Under the pieces are notes generated by a model. That model was not told where the DNA came from. It did not search any database and saw only the letters and a program-made list of their open reading frames with translations. 64,000 nt of DNA from Bacteroidia bacterium (GTDB lineage: Bacteria > Bacteroidota > Bacteroidia > Flavobacteriales_E > Vicingaceae), in the NCBI GenBank assembly GCA_030433355.1, contig JAUIMG010000003.1, positions 152,671 to 216,670 on the forward strand, in the 5' to 3' direction. Below, piece by piece: positions 1 to 9,890 of this stretch (its first letter is position 1; each line of letters starts with the position of its first letter). A program made the translations under genes and the position numbers.

Positions 1-1
1 C

Positions 2-1906
2 TTAAGTTCTGTTTGTAATAAATATGGAATTGGTTTTTGGAAACCAGGAGCAGGTATTATTCACCAAGTTGTATTAGAAAACTATGCTTTCCCAGGTGGT
101 ATGATGATAGGAACTGACTCTCATACGGTAAATGCAGGTGGATTAGGAATGGTTGCAGTTGGTGTTGGTGGAGCAGATGCAGTGGATGTAATGGCAGGAA
201 TGCCATGGGAGTTGAAGTTCCCAAAATTGATTGGCGTTAAATTAACTGGTAAATTGAATGGTTGGACATCTGCAAAAGATGTTATTCTTAAAGTGGCCGG
301 TATATTAACCGTAAAAGGGGGTACTGGAGCAATTTTAGAATATTTTGGAGATGGAGCAGAAAGCTTGTCTTGTACAGGAAAAGGAACAATCTGCAACATG
401 GGTGCTGAAATAGGGGCAACTACTTCTACTTTCGGTTATGACGATTCTATGAGAAGATATCTGAATGCTACAGAAAGAGCAGATGTTGTTGAATTAGCAG
501 ATCAAGTAGCTGAGCATTTAACTGGAGATCCTGAGGTTTATGCCAATCCAGAAAAATATTTTGATCAAGTAATAGAAATTAATCTAGATGAGTTAACACC
601 TCATTTAAATGGTCCTTTTACTCCAGATTTAGCTACCCCAGTTTCAGAAATGAAAGATAAGGCCGCTAAAAATGATTGGCCAACAGATATAGAATGGGCA
701 TTGATAGGTTCTTGTACTAATTCTTCTTATGAAGATTTAACGCGTGCAGCATCTATTGTTGATGATGCTTTTGCAAAAGGAATTAAGCCTAAATCAAATC
801 TTGGAATTAATCCTGGTTCTGAACAGGTTAGATATACTGCCGAGCGAGATGGTTTGATGGATACCTTTAAGAAGTTTGATTCTGTTACCATTTTTACTAA
901 CGCATGTGGACCATGTATTGGACAATGGGATAGAGCAGGAGCAGAAAAGAAAGAGAAGAACTCCATTGTTCACTCCTTCAATAGAAACTTTGCAAAAAGA
1001 GCCGATGGTAACCCAAATACGCACGCTTTTGTTACTTCCCCAGAAATGGTTGCAGCAGTTGCAATTAGTGGTAGACTAGATTTTAACCCAATTACAGATT
1101 CTTTAACGAATGAAAAAGGGGAAGAAGTAATGTTAAAAGAGCCTACAGGCTTTGAATTGCCTGCAAAAGGATTTGCTGTGGAAGATAATGGATATCAAGA
1201 GCCTGCAGCAGATGGAAGCTCTATTGAAATTAAAGTAGCACCAGATTCTAATAGATTACAGTTATTAACCCCGTTTGAGCCTTGGGATGGTAGTAATATC
1301 ACAGGGATGAAGTTGTTGATTAAGGCTTTTGGTAAATGTACTACAGACCACATTTCTATGGCTGGCCCTTGGTTGAGGTTTAGAGGGCATTTGGATAATA
1401 TTTCCGACAACTGTTTGATTGGAGCTGTGAATGCTTTCAATAAAGAGACGAATAAAGTGGTGAATCAATTAACAGGAGAGGAAAGTGAAGTTCCTGCCGC
1501 CGCAAGAAGTTATAAAGCAGCTGGCGTTCCTACCATAGTTGTTGGAGACCATAATTATGGAGAAGGTTCTTCAAGAGAACATGCTGCCATGGAGCCAAGA
1601 CATTTAGGTGTTGTTGCGGTAATTGTAAAATCTTTTGCTAGAATTCATGAAACGAATTTGAAAAAGCAAGGAATGCTAGGTTTAACCTTTGCAAATGAAT
1701 CCGATTATGATAAAATAAAAGAAGATGATACTTTCAACTTCTTAGACTTGGATCAATTCTCACCTGACAAGCAATTAACTTTAGAGTTAGTGCATAATGA
1801 TGGAAGTAAAGACGAAATCAAGTTAAATCATACCTATAATGCTCAGCAAATAGAGTGGTTTAGAGCAGGTTCTGCTTTAAATATGATTAGAAAAAAAGCA
1901 AGTTAA
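2..1906 (+). CDS. acnA: Aconitate hydratase (aconitase), 3' portion
   Basis: Cytoplasmic TCA-cycle enzyme interconverting citrate and isocitrate through a [4Fe-4S] cluster. The reading frame is open from base 2, so the N-terminus lies upstream of the window; about 634 residues of an enzyme of roughly 750 are present. Visible features are GTDSHT followed by the [15 protein letters not shown] stretch, cluster cysteines in [12 protein letters not shown] and in NACGPCIGQ, and the C-terminal swivel domain with [22 protein letters not shown]. The sequence style, including [12 protein letters not shown], resembles the mitochondrial-type aconitases usual in Bacteroidota; this subtype call is from memory of the family. 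A strong terminator follows 8 bases after the stop. Family assignment is very secure. Confidence 0.96.
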   Translation, partial: LSSVCNKYGIGFWKPGAGIIHQVVLENYAFPGGMMIGTDSHTVNAGGLGMVAVGVGGADAVDVMAGMPWELKFPKLIGVKLTGKLNGWTSAKDVILKVAGILTVKGGTGAILEYFGDGAESLSCTGKGTICNMGAEIGATTSTFGYDDSMRRYLNATERADVVELADQVAEHLTGDPEVYANPEKYFDQVIEINLDELTPHLNGPFTPDLATPVSEMKDKAAKNDWPTDIEWALIGSCTNSSYEDLTRAASIVDDAFAKGIKPKSNLGINPGSEQVRYTAERDGLMDTFKKFDSVTIFTNACGPCIGQWDRAGAEKKEKNSIVHSFNRNFAKRADGNPNTHAFVTSPEMVAAVAISGRLDFNPITDSLTNEKGEEVMLKEPTGFELPAKGFAVEDNGYQEPAADGSSIEIKVAPDSNRLQLLTPFEPWDGSNITGMKLLIKAFGKCTTDHISMAGPWLRFRGHLDNISDNCLIGAVNAFNKETNKVVNQLTGEESEVPAAARSYKAAGVPTIVVGDHNYGEGSSREHAAMEPRHLGVVAVIVKSFARIHETNLKKQGMLGLTFANESDYDKIKEDDTFNFLDLDQFSPDKQLTLELVHNDGSKDEIKLNHTYNAQQIEWFRAGSALNMIRKKAS

Positions 1907-1914
1907 TAGAATGG

Positions 1915-1946
1915 AAAAAGCCCTGAATTTGATTTAGGGCTTTTTT
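1915..1946 (+). terminator. Rho-independent terminator after aconitase
   Basis: A ten-base stem AAAAAGCCCT pairs with AGGGCTTTTT around an 11-base loop and runs into six Ts. It lies directly behind the aconitase stop and before the next operon. Confidence 0.85.
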
Positions 1947-2006
1947 GTTATCCTCATAAAGTTTAATTTCGGTACAATCTTTGAATCTTATTGAAAAATT
2001 TGAAAT

Positions 2007-3236
2007 ATGAAAAAGTTTATCCTTTCGCTAATAGCAATATCCACTTCACTTATAATTTATGCTCAAAGTGAGCACAATTTGGTTCCTAATCCCAGTTTTG
2101 AAGAAGTAGATGGTAAAATAAAATCTGCAGGACAAGTTACCTTAGCGACACCTTGGAAAGCAGTTAATATGCAGCCTGTAGATTTATATTCTGCAGATGC
2201 TAAAAATGATGAGTTTGGTGTACCTGAAAATAAATACGGAGAGGAGAAAGCAAAAACTGGAAATAATTATGCGGGAGTTGCTTTTTATGGATATAGAGGA
2301 AGAATGCCTAGAACCTATTTAGGAACAAAGCTTACCAACCCATTAATTGCAGGCAAAGAGTATTGCTTAAAGTTTCATGTAAGTATGTCGGATAGATCTA
2401 AATATGCTTCGAATAATATTTCTATGAATATCAGTAAAGAAGAGATTGTAGAAATGTCTGAACAAAATTTAAGTCTTGAGCCGCATGCGCAAAGCTATAC
2501 CAATAAAGTTTTTGATCAACAATTCCTCTGGGAACCAATTTGTAGAACGTACACTGCAAAGGGTGGAGAGCAATTTATAGTAATTGGTAACTTTAAAACA
2601 GATGAAGAAACTACTACAGAAACAGTAAGACTCTCAAGGGAATTTTCTGGTCGTCAGGAGTACAATGCCTATTACTATATTGATGATGTTTCTGTTATTG
2701 CGGTTGAGAAATTGAGTAATCCAAAAGACTGTATGTGTGATAATATAGCAGGTGGAGCAATGAAGGTAGAGTACAAAGAGTTTGGAACAGAGGAATCGCA
2801 AAGGGCTAGCGCAAAAAAGACGTATTTAGTTAATTCTGATGGTACAAAAGCAGAAAGTACAATTAATAAAAATGAAGCAGCTTCAACTGCAGCTGCAACA
2901 GAAGATAATAAGGCAGAATATAATCCTGAAAATATAGAAGTGATGTTTGCAGCAAAGAAATTTGACTTAGCATCTGCTGAAACTTCAAAAATTGATGAGC
3001 TAGCAGATTATCTGAAAGCAAACCCAGATAAAAAGGTAGAGGTTAGAGGGCATTGCGACCCATCTGAATCTGCAGTGAAAATTCTAGGTAAAAGAAGAGC
3101 CTTTATGATAAAGAAGGAATTGGTAGATCGTGGAGTAAATGATAGCCAAATTTCTTATATAGGCATAGAAACTGCCGAGCCAAAAGACAAGAGTAAGCCT
3201 GCACTAAATCAAAGAGTGACATTTGCTATAAAATAG
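2007..3236 (+). CDS. OmpA-family envelope protein with N-terminal PNPSFE-type domain
   Basis: Predicted exported outer-membrane or periplasmic protein of 409 residues. Residues 1-19 form a signal peptide ending in IIYAQ. A beta-sandwich-like region starts with NLVPNPSFEE, a motif common at the start of carbohydrate-binding-like modules in Bacteroidota secreted proteins. The last 110 or so residues form an OmpA C-terminal peptidoglycan-binding domain, with GHCDPSES and the following KRRAF supplying the expected Asp and Arg. A low-complexity Ala/Glu/Asn linker (about 275-305) joins them. It is first in a tight run with a paralogue (no gap) and a CAP-domain gene, so it likely ties a surface or periplasmic ligand to the wall. 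Ligand unknown. Confidence 0.75.
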   Translation: MKKFILSLIAISTSLIIYAQSEHNLVPNPSFEEVDGKIKSAGQVTLATPWKAVNMQPVDLYSADAKNDEFGVPENKYGEEKAKTGNNYAGVAFYGYRGRMPRTYLGTKLTNPLIAGKEYCLKFHVSMSDRSKYASNNISMNISKEEIVEMSEQNLSLEPHAQSYTNKVFDQQFLWEPICRTYTAKGGEQFIVIGNFKTDEETTTETVRLSREFSGRQEYNAYYYIDDVSVIAVEKLSNPKDCMCDNIAGGAMKVEYKEFGTEESQRASAKKTYLVNSDGTKAESTINKNEAASTAAATEDNKAEYNPENIEVMFAAKKFDLASAETSKIDELADYLKANPDKKVEVRGHCDPSESAVKILGKRRAFMIKKELVDRGVNDSQISYIGIETAEPKDKSKPALNQRVTFAIK

Positions 3237-4256
3237 TTGGCTAAGCTTTGTAGTTTTTTTTTATTGCTGTTTTTGTCTTTTCAAAGTATATCTCAAAACC
3301 TTATTCCTAATCCAAGTTTTGAGGATTACTCTAAGTGCCCTAGTGAGATAAAACAAATTGATCGGGTAGAGAAATGGTATTCTGCTAATGCAGGTTCACC
3401 TGAATACTTTAATAGTTGCGGATTTAATGGAGAGATAGATCCTATTGATGGACAGGGAATGGTTGGTCTTATATTTTTGGATGACTATAGAAGTATGGTC
3501 GAGTATATCCAAATAGAGTTAGTAAAACCTCTAGAAAAGGACCAATATTATTGCTTGAATTTCTACGTTGCTTCCTCTAGTTTAAACCCCATAGTCACCA
3601 ATAAAGTAGGGGCTTATTTTAGTAAAGAAGTGCTAAAAACGCCAATTTGGGAGCCTTTAATAAAGTATCCTCAAGTTAAAACGGAAGAGATTATAGAGGC
3701 TAATGGTAAATGGGTGAAAGTAGAGGGAACTTTTAAAGCGAATGGAGGAGAACAGTTCATGACTATCGGAAATTTCTATGAAGCTTATTACCTTAAAGAA
3801 GAGCAAACTTTTGTTAATACAAATCAAGTCTTTACTTACTATTATTACGATTACTTTAAGCTATTTAAATCCAATCAGTTTTGCAGTATAGAAGAGAATA
3901 CTCCCCAAAGAATGGAGAAGGAAGAACTAGAACATCTAGTTTATTTTGATTCAGATAAATATCAATTATCTTTAGCAGAATTAGAAAGACTTTCCTCTTT
4001 TATTGAAAGGCTTGAAGATAGTAGGTTTAAACAATTAAAAATTGAAGCACACACAGACACATTAGGCAGTGTCTTTTACAATATGATTTTAGCTCAGCAA
4101 AGAGCAAATTCAGTAAGGCAATTAATTGATTCAATGAGTTCATTAGCAACTTATTCTATCTGGTACGGAGAAGATAAACCCTTGCCGGAATCAATAGGGG
4201 ATAAAGATGCTTATAACGCCAAAAGTAGAAGAGTTAAAATAATAGCAGTAGAATGA
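3237..4256 (+). CDS. OmpA-family envelope protein, paralogue of the preceding gene
   Basis: 339 residues. The start is a TTG immediately after the preceding stop; it is chosen because it alone gives a complete signal peptide (KLCSFFLLLFLSFQSISQ), and no in-frame ATG precedes the conserved domain. The mature N-terminus begins NLIPNPSFEDY, matching the upstream gene, and the C-terminus is an OmpA domain with EAHTDTLGS and QQRANSV carrying the wall-binding Asp and Arg. The two proteins share domain order and look like a tandem duplication that has diverged strongly. The stop overlaps the next start in ATGA, so translation is probably coupled. Precise function unknown. Confidence 0.72.
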   Translation: MAKLCSFFLLLFLSFQSISQNLIPNPSFEDYSKCPSEIKQIDRVEKWYSANAGSPEYFNSCGFNGEIDPIDGQGMVGLIFLDDYRSMVEYIQIELVKPLEKDQYYCLNFYVASSSLNPIVTNKVGAYFSKEVLKTPIWEPLIKYPQVKTEEIIEANGKWVKVEGTFKANGGEQFMTIGNFYEAYYLKEEQTFVNTNQVFTYYYYDYFKLFKSNQFCSIEENTPQRMEKEELEHLVYFDSDKYQLSLAELERLSSFIERLEDSRFKQLKIEAHTDTLGSVFYNMILAQQRANSVRQLIDSMSSLATYSIWYGEDKPLPESIGDKDAYNAKSRRVKIIAVE

Positions 4257-6580
4257 CAAACAAGATATTCACTTTTTTAATTTTCAGTTTCTTAACCCAA
4301 TTTGCTATTTCCCAAGAGGATATAGCAGTTGAAGAAATAGAATGGGCTGTATTAGAGGTTATTAACGATTTAAGGAAAGCAGAAGGGTTAGACCTACTAA
4401 AAAGAGAAGAAGTATTGGATGCAGTTGCTTTTAATCAATCTGAATATATTGCCGAAACTTCAAAACTTTCTCATGAGCAAGAGGATTCTAAGAAAAAAAC
4501 TTTAGTCGACAGAATTTTATTCTTCGAAGCCCCTTTTGCATTTGCAGGAGAGAATATTGCGCTATTTTCTTCAAACTCGAAGTACACCCTTGGAGAAGGT
4601 CAATCAAAGCAATTGTTATCTAGTCCCGAACAAGTGGCAAAGGCAGCTATCTATTCTTGGCAAGATGAGGAGGATAGTAAACTAAATTTGTTTGATCCTA
4701 ACTTTAGCTCTATAGGAATATCTGTGCTTTTAAATGAGAAAAAGCAGTATTCAGTAGTAGCAGTTATCTCCAATCCTGCATACAATTTAGCTATGCCAAA
4801 AAAAGCATTTTCTTTTGAAGGTATCGATGCATACAATAAAGAATCTTGCAGTAAATTGGATAAAGATTTCCCAAATATAGAAGAGCTTTTATCCACTGCA
4901 TTTCAAGTGGAGGGAGATAAACTATATTTTGTCTACCCTAGCTTAGATCTTTTTAATGAGTTAATTTCTTCTTCATCAGATGGCTTGAGTGCTGAAATAA
5001 TATTTAATGAGCAGTTTCTTTGCAGCGAAGGGAATAGACTTTTCCCCGGTAATGTTACCGATGGTTATTTACTGCCATTAAGTAAGAAAGCAAAGCTAAA
5101 TACCTCCAATACTTTAGTTGAGCAAAAGGAAGTGAAGATTGAATTAGCCACACTACCAGAATTCTTTGATTCTAAGAACTGCGAAATAAATGGCTTGGTC
5201 ATCAAAGATGGAAAGAAGTGTAGCACTATTCCTTACAATAAAATTGAATTTAAAGATTTAAAATCTTTAGATATTCCACTTCAATTCATTGGGGAAAGTT
5301 TAAATGATTCGACTAATTGGAAGGATACCCTTGTTCTTCAATTTCCTACTTCTTTGCCAGAGTCAGAAAAGCTAGAATTATTAAAGGGTTATAAAAGTTT
5401 AGTGGAATCAGTAAGCTTTAATGCATCTAGGGTTGATGTACAAATAATAGTATCGCCAACCTCTGAGGACTTGTTAACTGAGGAATTGGATAGTGGGTTT
5501 TACTCCTTTTTAAGAAATGAGAACACAGATCTAGCGCTAGGAAGTATTGTTTCGGATGATTACTTGCTAGATAGAATTAAAAATACCTACCATGAATTAG
5601 AAGTAGCAAATTTAGATTCAACAGAGAAGTGGAGCTTCTTGAGAGAGGCAGCTAAAGAAGATGAAAAATTAAAGGATATTATTGATAGCATAAATCAAAT
5701 TAAAATCATTGCTTATGGTACCGCTTCTATAAGTTCTGAACTAACAAAAGAAGAAAAAATGCACTTGCTCAATAAGTCCATTAAATCAGATAATACCCAA
5801 TTGGCCATTATTCTACAGCGAAGTTTGTTAGAAGAGGCTATAGATAATGGGGCGAGTCTACCCAACTATTCTATGGATACGAAGCAAAATAAAACCAAAC
5901 TTCCCTTGCTGAATAATGAAATAGTTTATGCAAATTTAAAGGGAGAAGAAACTTATGATGGTAACCCTATTCATATTGCCTTTTTAGAACTATACTTAAT
6001 TAATCCAAGCCAAAAAATAATAACATACAACTATCTATTATCAACGCTTAATTATTGGGGTAAGTCAAATAAGAATATAAAAGGAATTGATGAATGGCAA
6101 AAGCAATTAGCAAAAGTGGTAACCACTAATGAAATTAAGCCAAGTCATTTGGCTAAAACAGAATTGTTTTATAACCTATTGGCGGCAGATTATTATTATG
6201 AAAAGGCAGATTTTGGAAAAAGGAAGAAAGCACTTTCAGCTATATTAGATTTACAGAAAAAAGCAAACTTAAGTGAAGAAGAAATTATAGAAATTGCAAA
6301 ATATTTTGCCTTGCAAGATCAGTTTTCTATGGCGGTAGATTTAATGAAAAGTCGTTTGTCTAGCGATAGTTTAAGTGCTGATTACTTGAGTTATTTTCTT
6401 CAGATATCATTTTATGATGAGTCGAACTTTAGTAAAGAAAATTACTTGAAGACTTTAGAAAGATTGAGTGAATTGTCTGCAAAAGAATTTTGTGAATTCT
6501 TTTCTAAGAATAAAAGAGGTATTCAACCTTTAAAAGATAATGCTATAAAAGAAATATATTGTTCTATTTGCACTGAATAA
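4253..6580 (+). CDS. Secreted CAP/SCP-domain protein with long C-terminal region
   Basis: 775 residues with a signal peptide (1-20, ending AISQ). Residues about 25-175 resemble the CAP (SCP/PR-1) fold seen in bacterial YkwD-like proteins: a helix with NDLRKAEGL, LSHEQ supplying a conserved His, GENIA supplying a conserved Glu, and a final NFSSIGI strand. The remaining 600 residues match nothing I recognise; the last third is helical and may contain TPR-like repeats (about 610-720). It starts inside the stop of the upstream OmpA-family gene and ends 6 bases before a transporter gene, so it belongs to the same operon. Bacterial CAP proteins have varied or unknown activities, so no reaction is assigned. 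Confidence 0.65.
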   Translation: MTNKIFTFLIFSFLTQFAISQEDIAVEEIEWAVLEVINDLRKAEGLDLLKREEVLDAVAFNQSEYIAETSKLSHEQEDSKKKTLVDRILFFEAPFAFAGENIALFSSNSKYTLGEGQSKQLLSSPEQVAKAAIYSWQDEEDSKLNLFDPNFSSIGISVLLNEKKQYSVVAVISNPAYNLAMPKKAFSFEGIDAYNKESCSKLDKDFPNIEELLSTAFQVEGDKLYFVYPSLDLFNELISSSSDGLSAEIIFNEQFLCSEGNRLFPGNVTDGYLLPLSKKAKLNTSNTLVEQKEVKIELATLPEFFDSKNCEINGLVIKDGKKCSTIPYNKIEFKDLKSLDIPLQFIGESLNDSTNWKDTLVLQFPTSLPESEKLELLKGYKSLVESVSFNASRVDVQIIVSPTSEDLLTEELDSGFYSFLRNENTDLALGSIVSDDYLLDRIKNTYHELEVANLDSTEKWSFLREAAKEDEKLKDIIDSINQIKIIAYGTASISSELTKEEKMHLLNKSIKSDNTQLAIILQRSLLEEAIDNGASLPNYSMDTKQNKTKLPLLNNEIVYANLKGEETYDGNPIHIAFLELYLINPSQKIITYNYLLSTLNYWGKSNKNIKGIDEWQKQLAKVVTTNEIKPSHLAKTELFYNLLAADYYYEKADFGKRKKALSAILDLQKKANLSEEEIIEIAKYFALQDQFSMAVDLMKSRLSSDSLSADYLSYFLQISFYDESNFSKENYLKTLERLSELSAKEFCEFFSKNKRGIQPLKDNAIKEIYCSICTE

Positions 6581-6586
6581 TTCTAG

Positions 6587-7876
6587 ATGAATAATAAGAA
6601 AATAATCAATGCTTGGGCTTTTTATGATTGGGCTAACTCCGTTTATCCATTAGTTATTACTACTGCTATTTTTCCAATGTTTTATGAAGCAGTAACTTCA
6701 CAGACAGATGCGAGTGGTGCGGTTATTTCAGATATGGTTACTTTTTTTGGTATGCAATTTAGAAACACCGAATTGTATTCATACGTAGCCTCTTTGTCTT
6801 TTCTAATTGTGTCTTTTTCCTCTCCTATACTTTCAGGAATTGCAGATTACTCAGATAACAAAAAGGGCTTTCTTCAATTTTTCTGTTACTTAGGTTCCAT
6901 TTCTTGTGCATCTCTTTACTTTTTTGATGTAGATCATTTGGAGTTAAGTATGTTATCAGTGCTATTTGCCAGTGTAGGTTTTTGGGGAAGTATTGTTTTT
7001 TATAATGCATACCTACCCCAAATTGCAACTGCAGATAAACATGATAAAATATCAGCCAAAGGATATGCGCTTGGTTATCTAGGTAGTTCTATATTGCTCA
7101 TTTTGAATTTAGTGTTTATCATGGGTTTCGATATGTCTCCAAGATGGTCATTTGTTACTGTTGCTATTTGGTGGGTGGGCTTTAGTCAAATTACCTATAG
7201 GAGGTTGCCAAATGTTTTTAAAACGGAAAGAGAGGTAGAGAATAAGTTTACAAAAGGGTGGAAAGAGCTTAAAAAGGTTTGGAAGCAAGTAAAGCATTTG
7301 AAAAGAATTAGAACTTACCTTTCATCTTTCTTCATATACAGTATGGGGGTTCAAACGGTAATGCTAATGGCCACTTTATTTGCAGCAAAAGAAATTGATT
7401 GGGCAGAAGATGGCGCAAAAACGGGTTTAATAGTTTCTGTTCTTATTATTCAATTTATAGCAATTTTAGGGGCCTATTTATTAGCTGCAATTTCAAAGAA
7501 AATTGGGAACATCTATGCTTTGATGATTACCCTAGTTATTTGGATAGGAGTATGCATAGCTGCTTATTTTATTCATACGCCATTTCAGTTTTACATTATA
7601 GCGGCAGTTGTTGGACTAGTTATGGGAGGAATACAGTCGCTTTCTCGCTCTACCTATTCAAAATTAGTTCCAGAAACGAAAGATTATGCTTCTTTTTTTA
7701 GCTTTTATGATGTTTTGGAAAAGCTAGGAATAGTAATTGGAACTTTTGCCTATGGCTTTATAGAAGGGGTGACTGGAAGCATGCGAAACTCCATTTTTGC
7801 ATTAATGATCTTTTTTATTATTGGCTTGTTATTACTGCTTTTAGTTCCAAAAGAAAAGAAAATAGCAGCTGCTTAA
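6587..7876 (+). CDS. UMF1-family MFS transporter (Atg22-like)
   Basis: Inner-membrane protein of 429 residues with about 12 hydrophobic segments. The opening INAWAFYDWANSVYPLVITT is typical of the UMF1/Atg22-like branch of the major facilitator superfamily, as is GGIQSLSRSTYSKLVPE in the second half. Fungal Atg22 exports amino acids from vacuoles; the bacterial substrates are not established, so none is given. It follows the CAP-domain gene by 6 bases and is probably cotranscribed, although the functional link to the three secreted proteins upstream is unclear. The next gene has its own promoter-like element. Confidence 0.85.
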   Translation: MNNKKIINAWAFYDWANSVYPLVITTAIFPMFYEAVTSQTDASGAVISDMVTFFGMQFRNTELYSYVASLSFLIVSFSSPILSGIADYSDNKKGFLQFFCYLGSISCASLYFFDVDHLELSMLSVLFASVGFWGSIVFYNAYLPQIATADKHDKISAKGYALGYLGSSILLILNLVFIMGFDMSPRWSFVTVAIWWVGFSQITYRRLPNVFKTEREVENKFTKGWKELKKVWKQVKHLKRIRTYLSSFFIYSMGVQTVMLMATLFAAKEIDWAEDGAKTGLIVSVLIIQFIAILGAYLLAAISKKIGNIYALMITLVIWIGVCIAAYFIHTPFQFYIIAAVVGLVMGGIQSLSRSTYSKLVPETKDYASFFSFYDVLEKLGIVIGTFAYGFIEGVTGSMRNSIFALMIFFIIGLLLLLLVPKEKKIAAA

Positions 7877-7887
7877 ATAACGATAAT

Positions 7888-7895
7888 TAACTTTG
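7888..7895 (+). promoter_or_regulatory. Bacteroidota -7 element (TAACTTTG) for lhgO
   Basis: TAACTTTG fits the TAnnTTTG consensus of the primary sigma factor in Bacteroidota. It sits 15 bases ahead of the lhgO TTG start, predicting a very short leader. I see no good -33 TTTG at the standard spacing. Confidence 0.5.
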
Positions 7896-7910
7896 CAAAA
7901 AATAATTTAA

Positions 7911-9131
7911 TTGGAAGAAAAGATTTACGACATAGCTATTATAGGAGGCGGTATTGTTGGTGCTGCTACCCTGTATAAATTGCAAAAGCAATTCCCCAAT
8001 TTAGAACTACTTCTTATTGAGAAAGAGGATCATTTAGCTGCTCACCAGACAGGTAATAATTCAGGAGTAATTCACTCTGGATTATACTACAAGCCTGGTT
8101 CAAAAAAGGCAATCAATTGCGTAAGTGGTAGAAAAGAGTTGGTTAAATTTTGTGAGGAGCATAACGTTAAGCACGAAGTGTGCGGAAAAGTAGTTGTTGC
8201 AAGTGAAGAATTTGAATTACCCTACTTAGAGAAAATATATAAGATTGGTCAAGAAAACGGTATAGAAGGAATCGAAAAAATTACAGGAGATCAAGTGCGT
8301 GAGATAGAGCCTTATTGCTCCGGTATAGCAGGTATAAAAGTTCCTGTTACAGGAATTATTGATTATGTGCAAGCAACAGAAAGAATGGCAGAGTTAACAA
8401 AGGCCATCCAAGATAAAACCGATATCAAGTTAAGTGAAGAGTTTATTTCTGTAGATCAGGGAAATGAAATAAATACTATTAAGACAAATAAGGCTGTTTA
8501 TAAGGCAAAGCATATGGTATTCTGTGGCGGACTTCAATCTGACCGTTTAGCAAAAGGCGATGGAGTGGATGCAGAGATGAGAATTGTAGGATTTAGAGGA
8601 GATTATTATGAATTAGAGGATCACGCTAAGCATAAAGTAAAACACCTCATCTATCCTGTTCCTAACCCTGCCTTTCCATTTTTAGGAGTACATTTTACTA
8701 GAATGACAGACGGGAATATAGAGTGTGGACCAAATGCAGTATTCACCTTTAAAAGAGAAGGTTACAACAAAACAGATTTCGATTTAAAGGATACCCTTGA
8801 TGCTCTTTCTTATGGTGGAACATGGAAGTTGTTTGCCAAACATTGGAAGTTTGGGTTAGATGAATACAAACGTGCATTTAGTAAAAAGTTATTTTTAGAA
8901 AGGCTACAGCGATTAATACCAACTTTAGAAATGGATGACTTAAGGGTAGGAAGATCTGGAGTTAGAGCAATGGCTTTAGGACCAGATGGAGAAATGATTG
9001 ATGACTTTGCAATTCAGTACAAAAACAATAGTATTCATGTTTTAAATGCGCCTTCACCTGCAGCAACTGCTTCTTTAGCAATTGGAGAAGACATAACACA
9101 AATGGCAAAAGAAAGATTTAACCTGGCTTAG
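7911..9131 (+). CDS. lhgO: L-2-hydroxyglutarate oxidase (FAD-dependent)
   Basis: Oxidises L-2-hydroxyglutarate to 2-oxoglutarate, removing a by-product of central metabolism. It belongs to the FAD-dependent DAO family and probably associates with the membrane. 406 residues: an N-terminal Rossmann motif IIGGGIVGAAT with the acidic strand end LLLIEKE, then HQTGNNSGVIHSGLYYKPGS, a family hallmark, and the C-terminal GRSGVRAMALGPDGEMIDDF. The start is TTG; no other start codon fits before the Rossmann fold, and a TAACTTTG element lies 15 bases upstream. The stop is 3 bases from the convergent hypothetical gene. Confidence 0.9.
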   Translation: MEEKIYDIAIIGGGIVGAATLYKLQKQFPNLELLLIEKEDHLAAHQTGNNSGVIHSGLYYKPGSKKAINCVSGRKELVKFCEEHNVKHEVCGKVVVASEEFELPYLEKIYKIGQENGIEGIEKITGDQVREIEPYCSGIAGIKVPVTGIIDYVQATERMAELTKAIQDKTDIKLSEEFISVDQGNEINTIKTNKAVYKAKHMVFCGGLQSDRLAKGDGVDAEMRIVGFRGDYYELEDHAKHKVKHLIYPVPNPAFPFLGVHFTRMTDGNIECGPNAVFTFKREGYNKTDFDLKDTLDALSYGGTWKLFAKHWKFGLDEYKRAFSKKLFLERLQRLIPTLEMDDLRVGRSGVRAMALGPDGEMIDDFAIQYKNNSIHVLNAPSPAATASLAIGEDITQMAKERFNLA

Positions 9132-9134
9132 GGT

Positions 9135-9680
9135 TTACTCAACAAGTTGGTAATCCGTTTTTGTTTTCTCCCAATTAAACATGAAAAGTTTCATTGCTTC
9201 GTCAAGCCTCTTTAAAAATAGAGGGTTTGGAGCGTTCATGTTTTTAAAATAATCTTCTTGGTATTTACCTAAGTCGTACTTAAAAAATACAGCCTTAGAC
9301 ATGGCATATAAGTTATTGTTAGAAGGATGATTAACTCTACTCAAATAGCTTTGGTACTCTCTTAGGATCCCTTCAAGCTTGTCAAAGTTGACATCAAATA
9401 CTCCAGAAAGCTTTGTAATTATCAAATTGATAATTCTATTGTCTTGATGAGCAGGCAGCTTTTTAGGAATTTCTTTAAGATTTGCAGCAATTACGATAAG
9501 TATAAACTTGCTGTCGTTGTCTTCTTCTATTTCAGGAATTTGAACAAACTCAGGAGAATCTTTGATTAAGCCCAGCACATCGCTAAAACCACTTTCAACA
9601 GCTTGTAAAGTTGAGTTTACAAATATGTTGGCGAGCTTATCTTCTTTTAACTTTTTTTTGCCGAAGATTTTTGTAAACAT
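9135..9680 (-). CDS. Conserved-looking hypothetical protein, 181 aa
   Basis: Soluble, mostly helical protein with no signal peptide or membrane segment. It begins with a basic stretch (FGKKKLKEDK) and has an acidic IEEDND patch near residue 52. I recognise no domain or catalytic motif. It has its own TACTTTTG promoter-like element and converges on lhgO with a 3-base gap, so it is likely monocistronic. The ordered codon use and well-placed promoter argue that it is real; function is unknown. Confidence 0.6.
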   Translation of the reverse strand: MFTKIFGKKKLKEDKLANIFVNSTLQAVESGFSDVLGLIKDSPEFVQIPEIEEDNDSKFILIVIAANLKEIPKKLPAHQDNRIINLIITKLSGVFDVNFDKLEGILREYQSYLSRVNHPSNNNLYAMSKAVFFKYDLGKYQEDYFKNMNAPNPLFLKRLDEAMKLFMFNWEKTKTDYQLVE

Positions 9681-9710
9681 GAATAGGATTTAAATAATTG
9701 ACTTCGACTT

Positions 9711-9718
9711 CAAAAGTA
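9711..9718 (-). promoter_or_regulatory. Bacteroidota -7 element (TACTTTTG)
   Basis: On the minus strand TACTTTTG fits TAnnTTTG, 30 bases ahead of the ATG of the 181-residue hypothetical gene. Confidence 0.45.
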
Positions 9719-9890
9719 GAGCTATTGAAATCCCTTGTTTAATAACATTTTAAATCCTTATCAACAAAGTTATTAACTTTTTTAAGAAATTGTTAATAAG
9801 TCTATATGTTCTATCTTGTTAGGGTTTGCAGAGGAGAAGTGATAGAATAAACACTTTTCTAACATGTAAATAACAAAAGGAGTATAGTTG

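Noticed and set aside
7399..7701. 100-residue plus-strand frame inside the UMF1 transporter
   Set aside because: It lies in another frame of a clear membrane protein gene, and its composition looks like frame-shifted hydrophobic helices.
9740..9805. TTATCAACA and TTATTAACT-like words resembling DnaA boxes in an AT-rich gap
   Set aside because: None is an exact TTATCCACA, there is no dnaA or other origin gene nearby, and such words are expected in AT-rich DNA.
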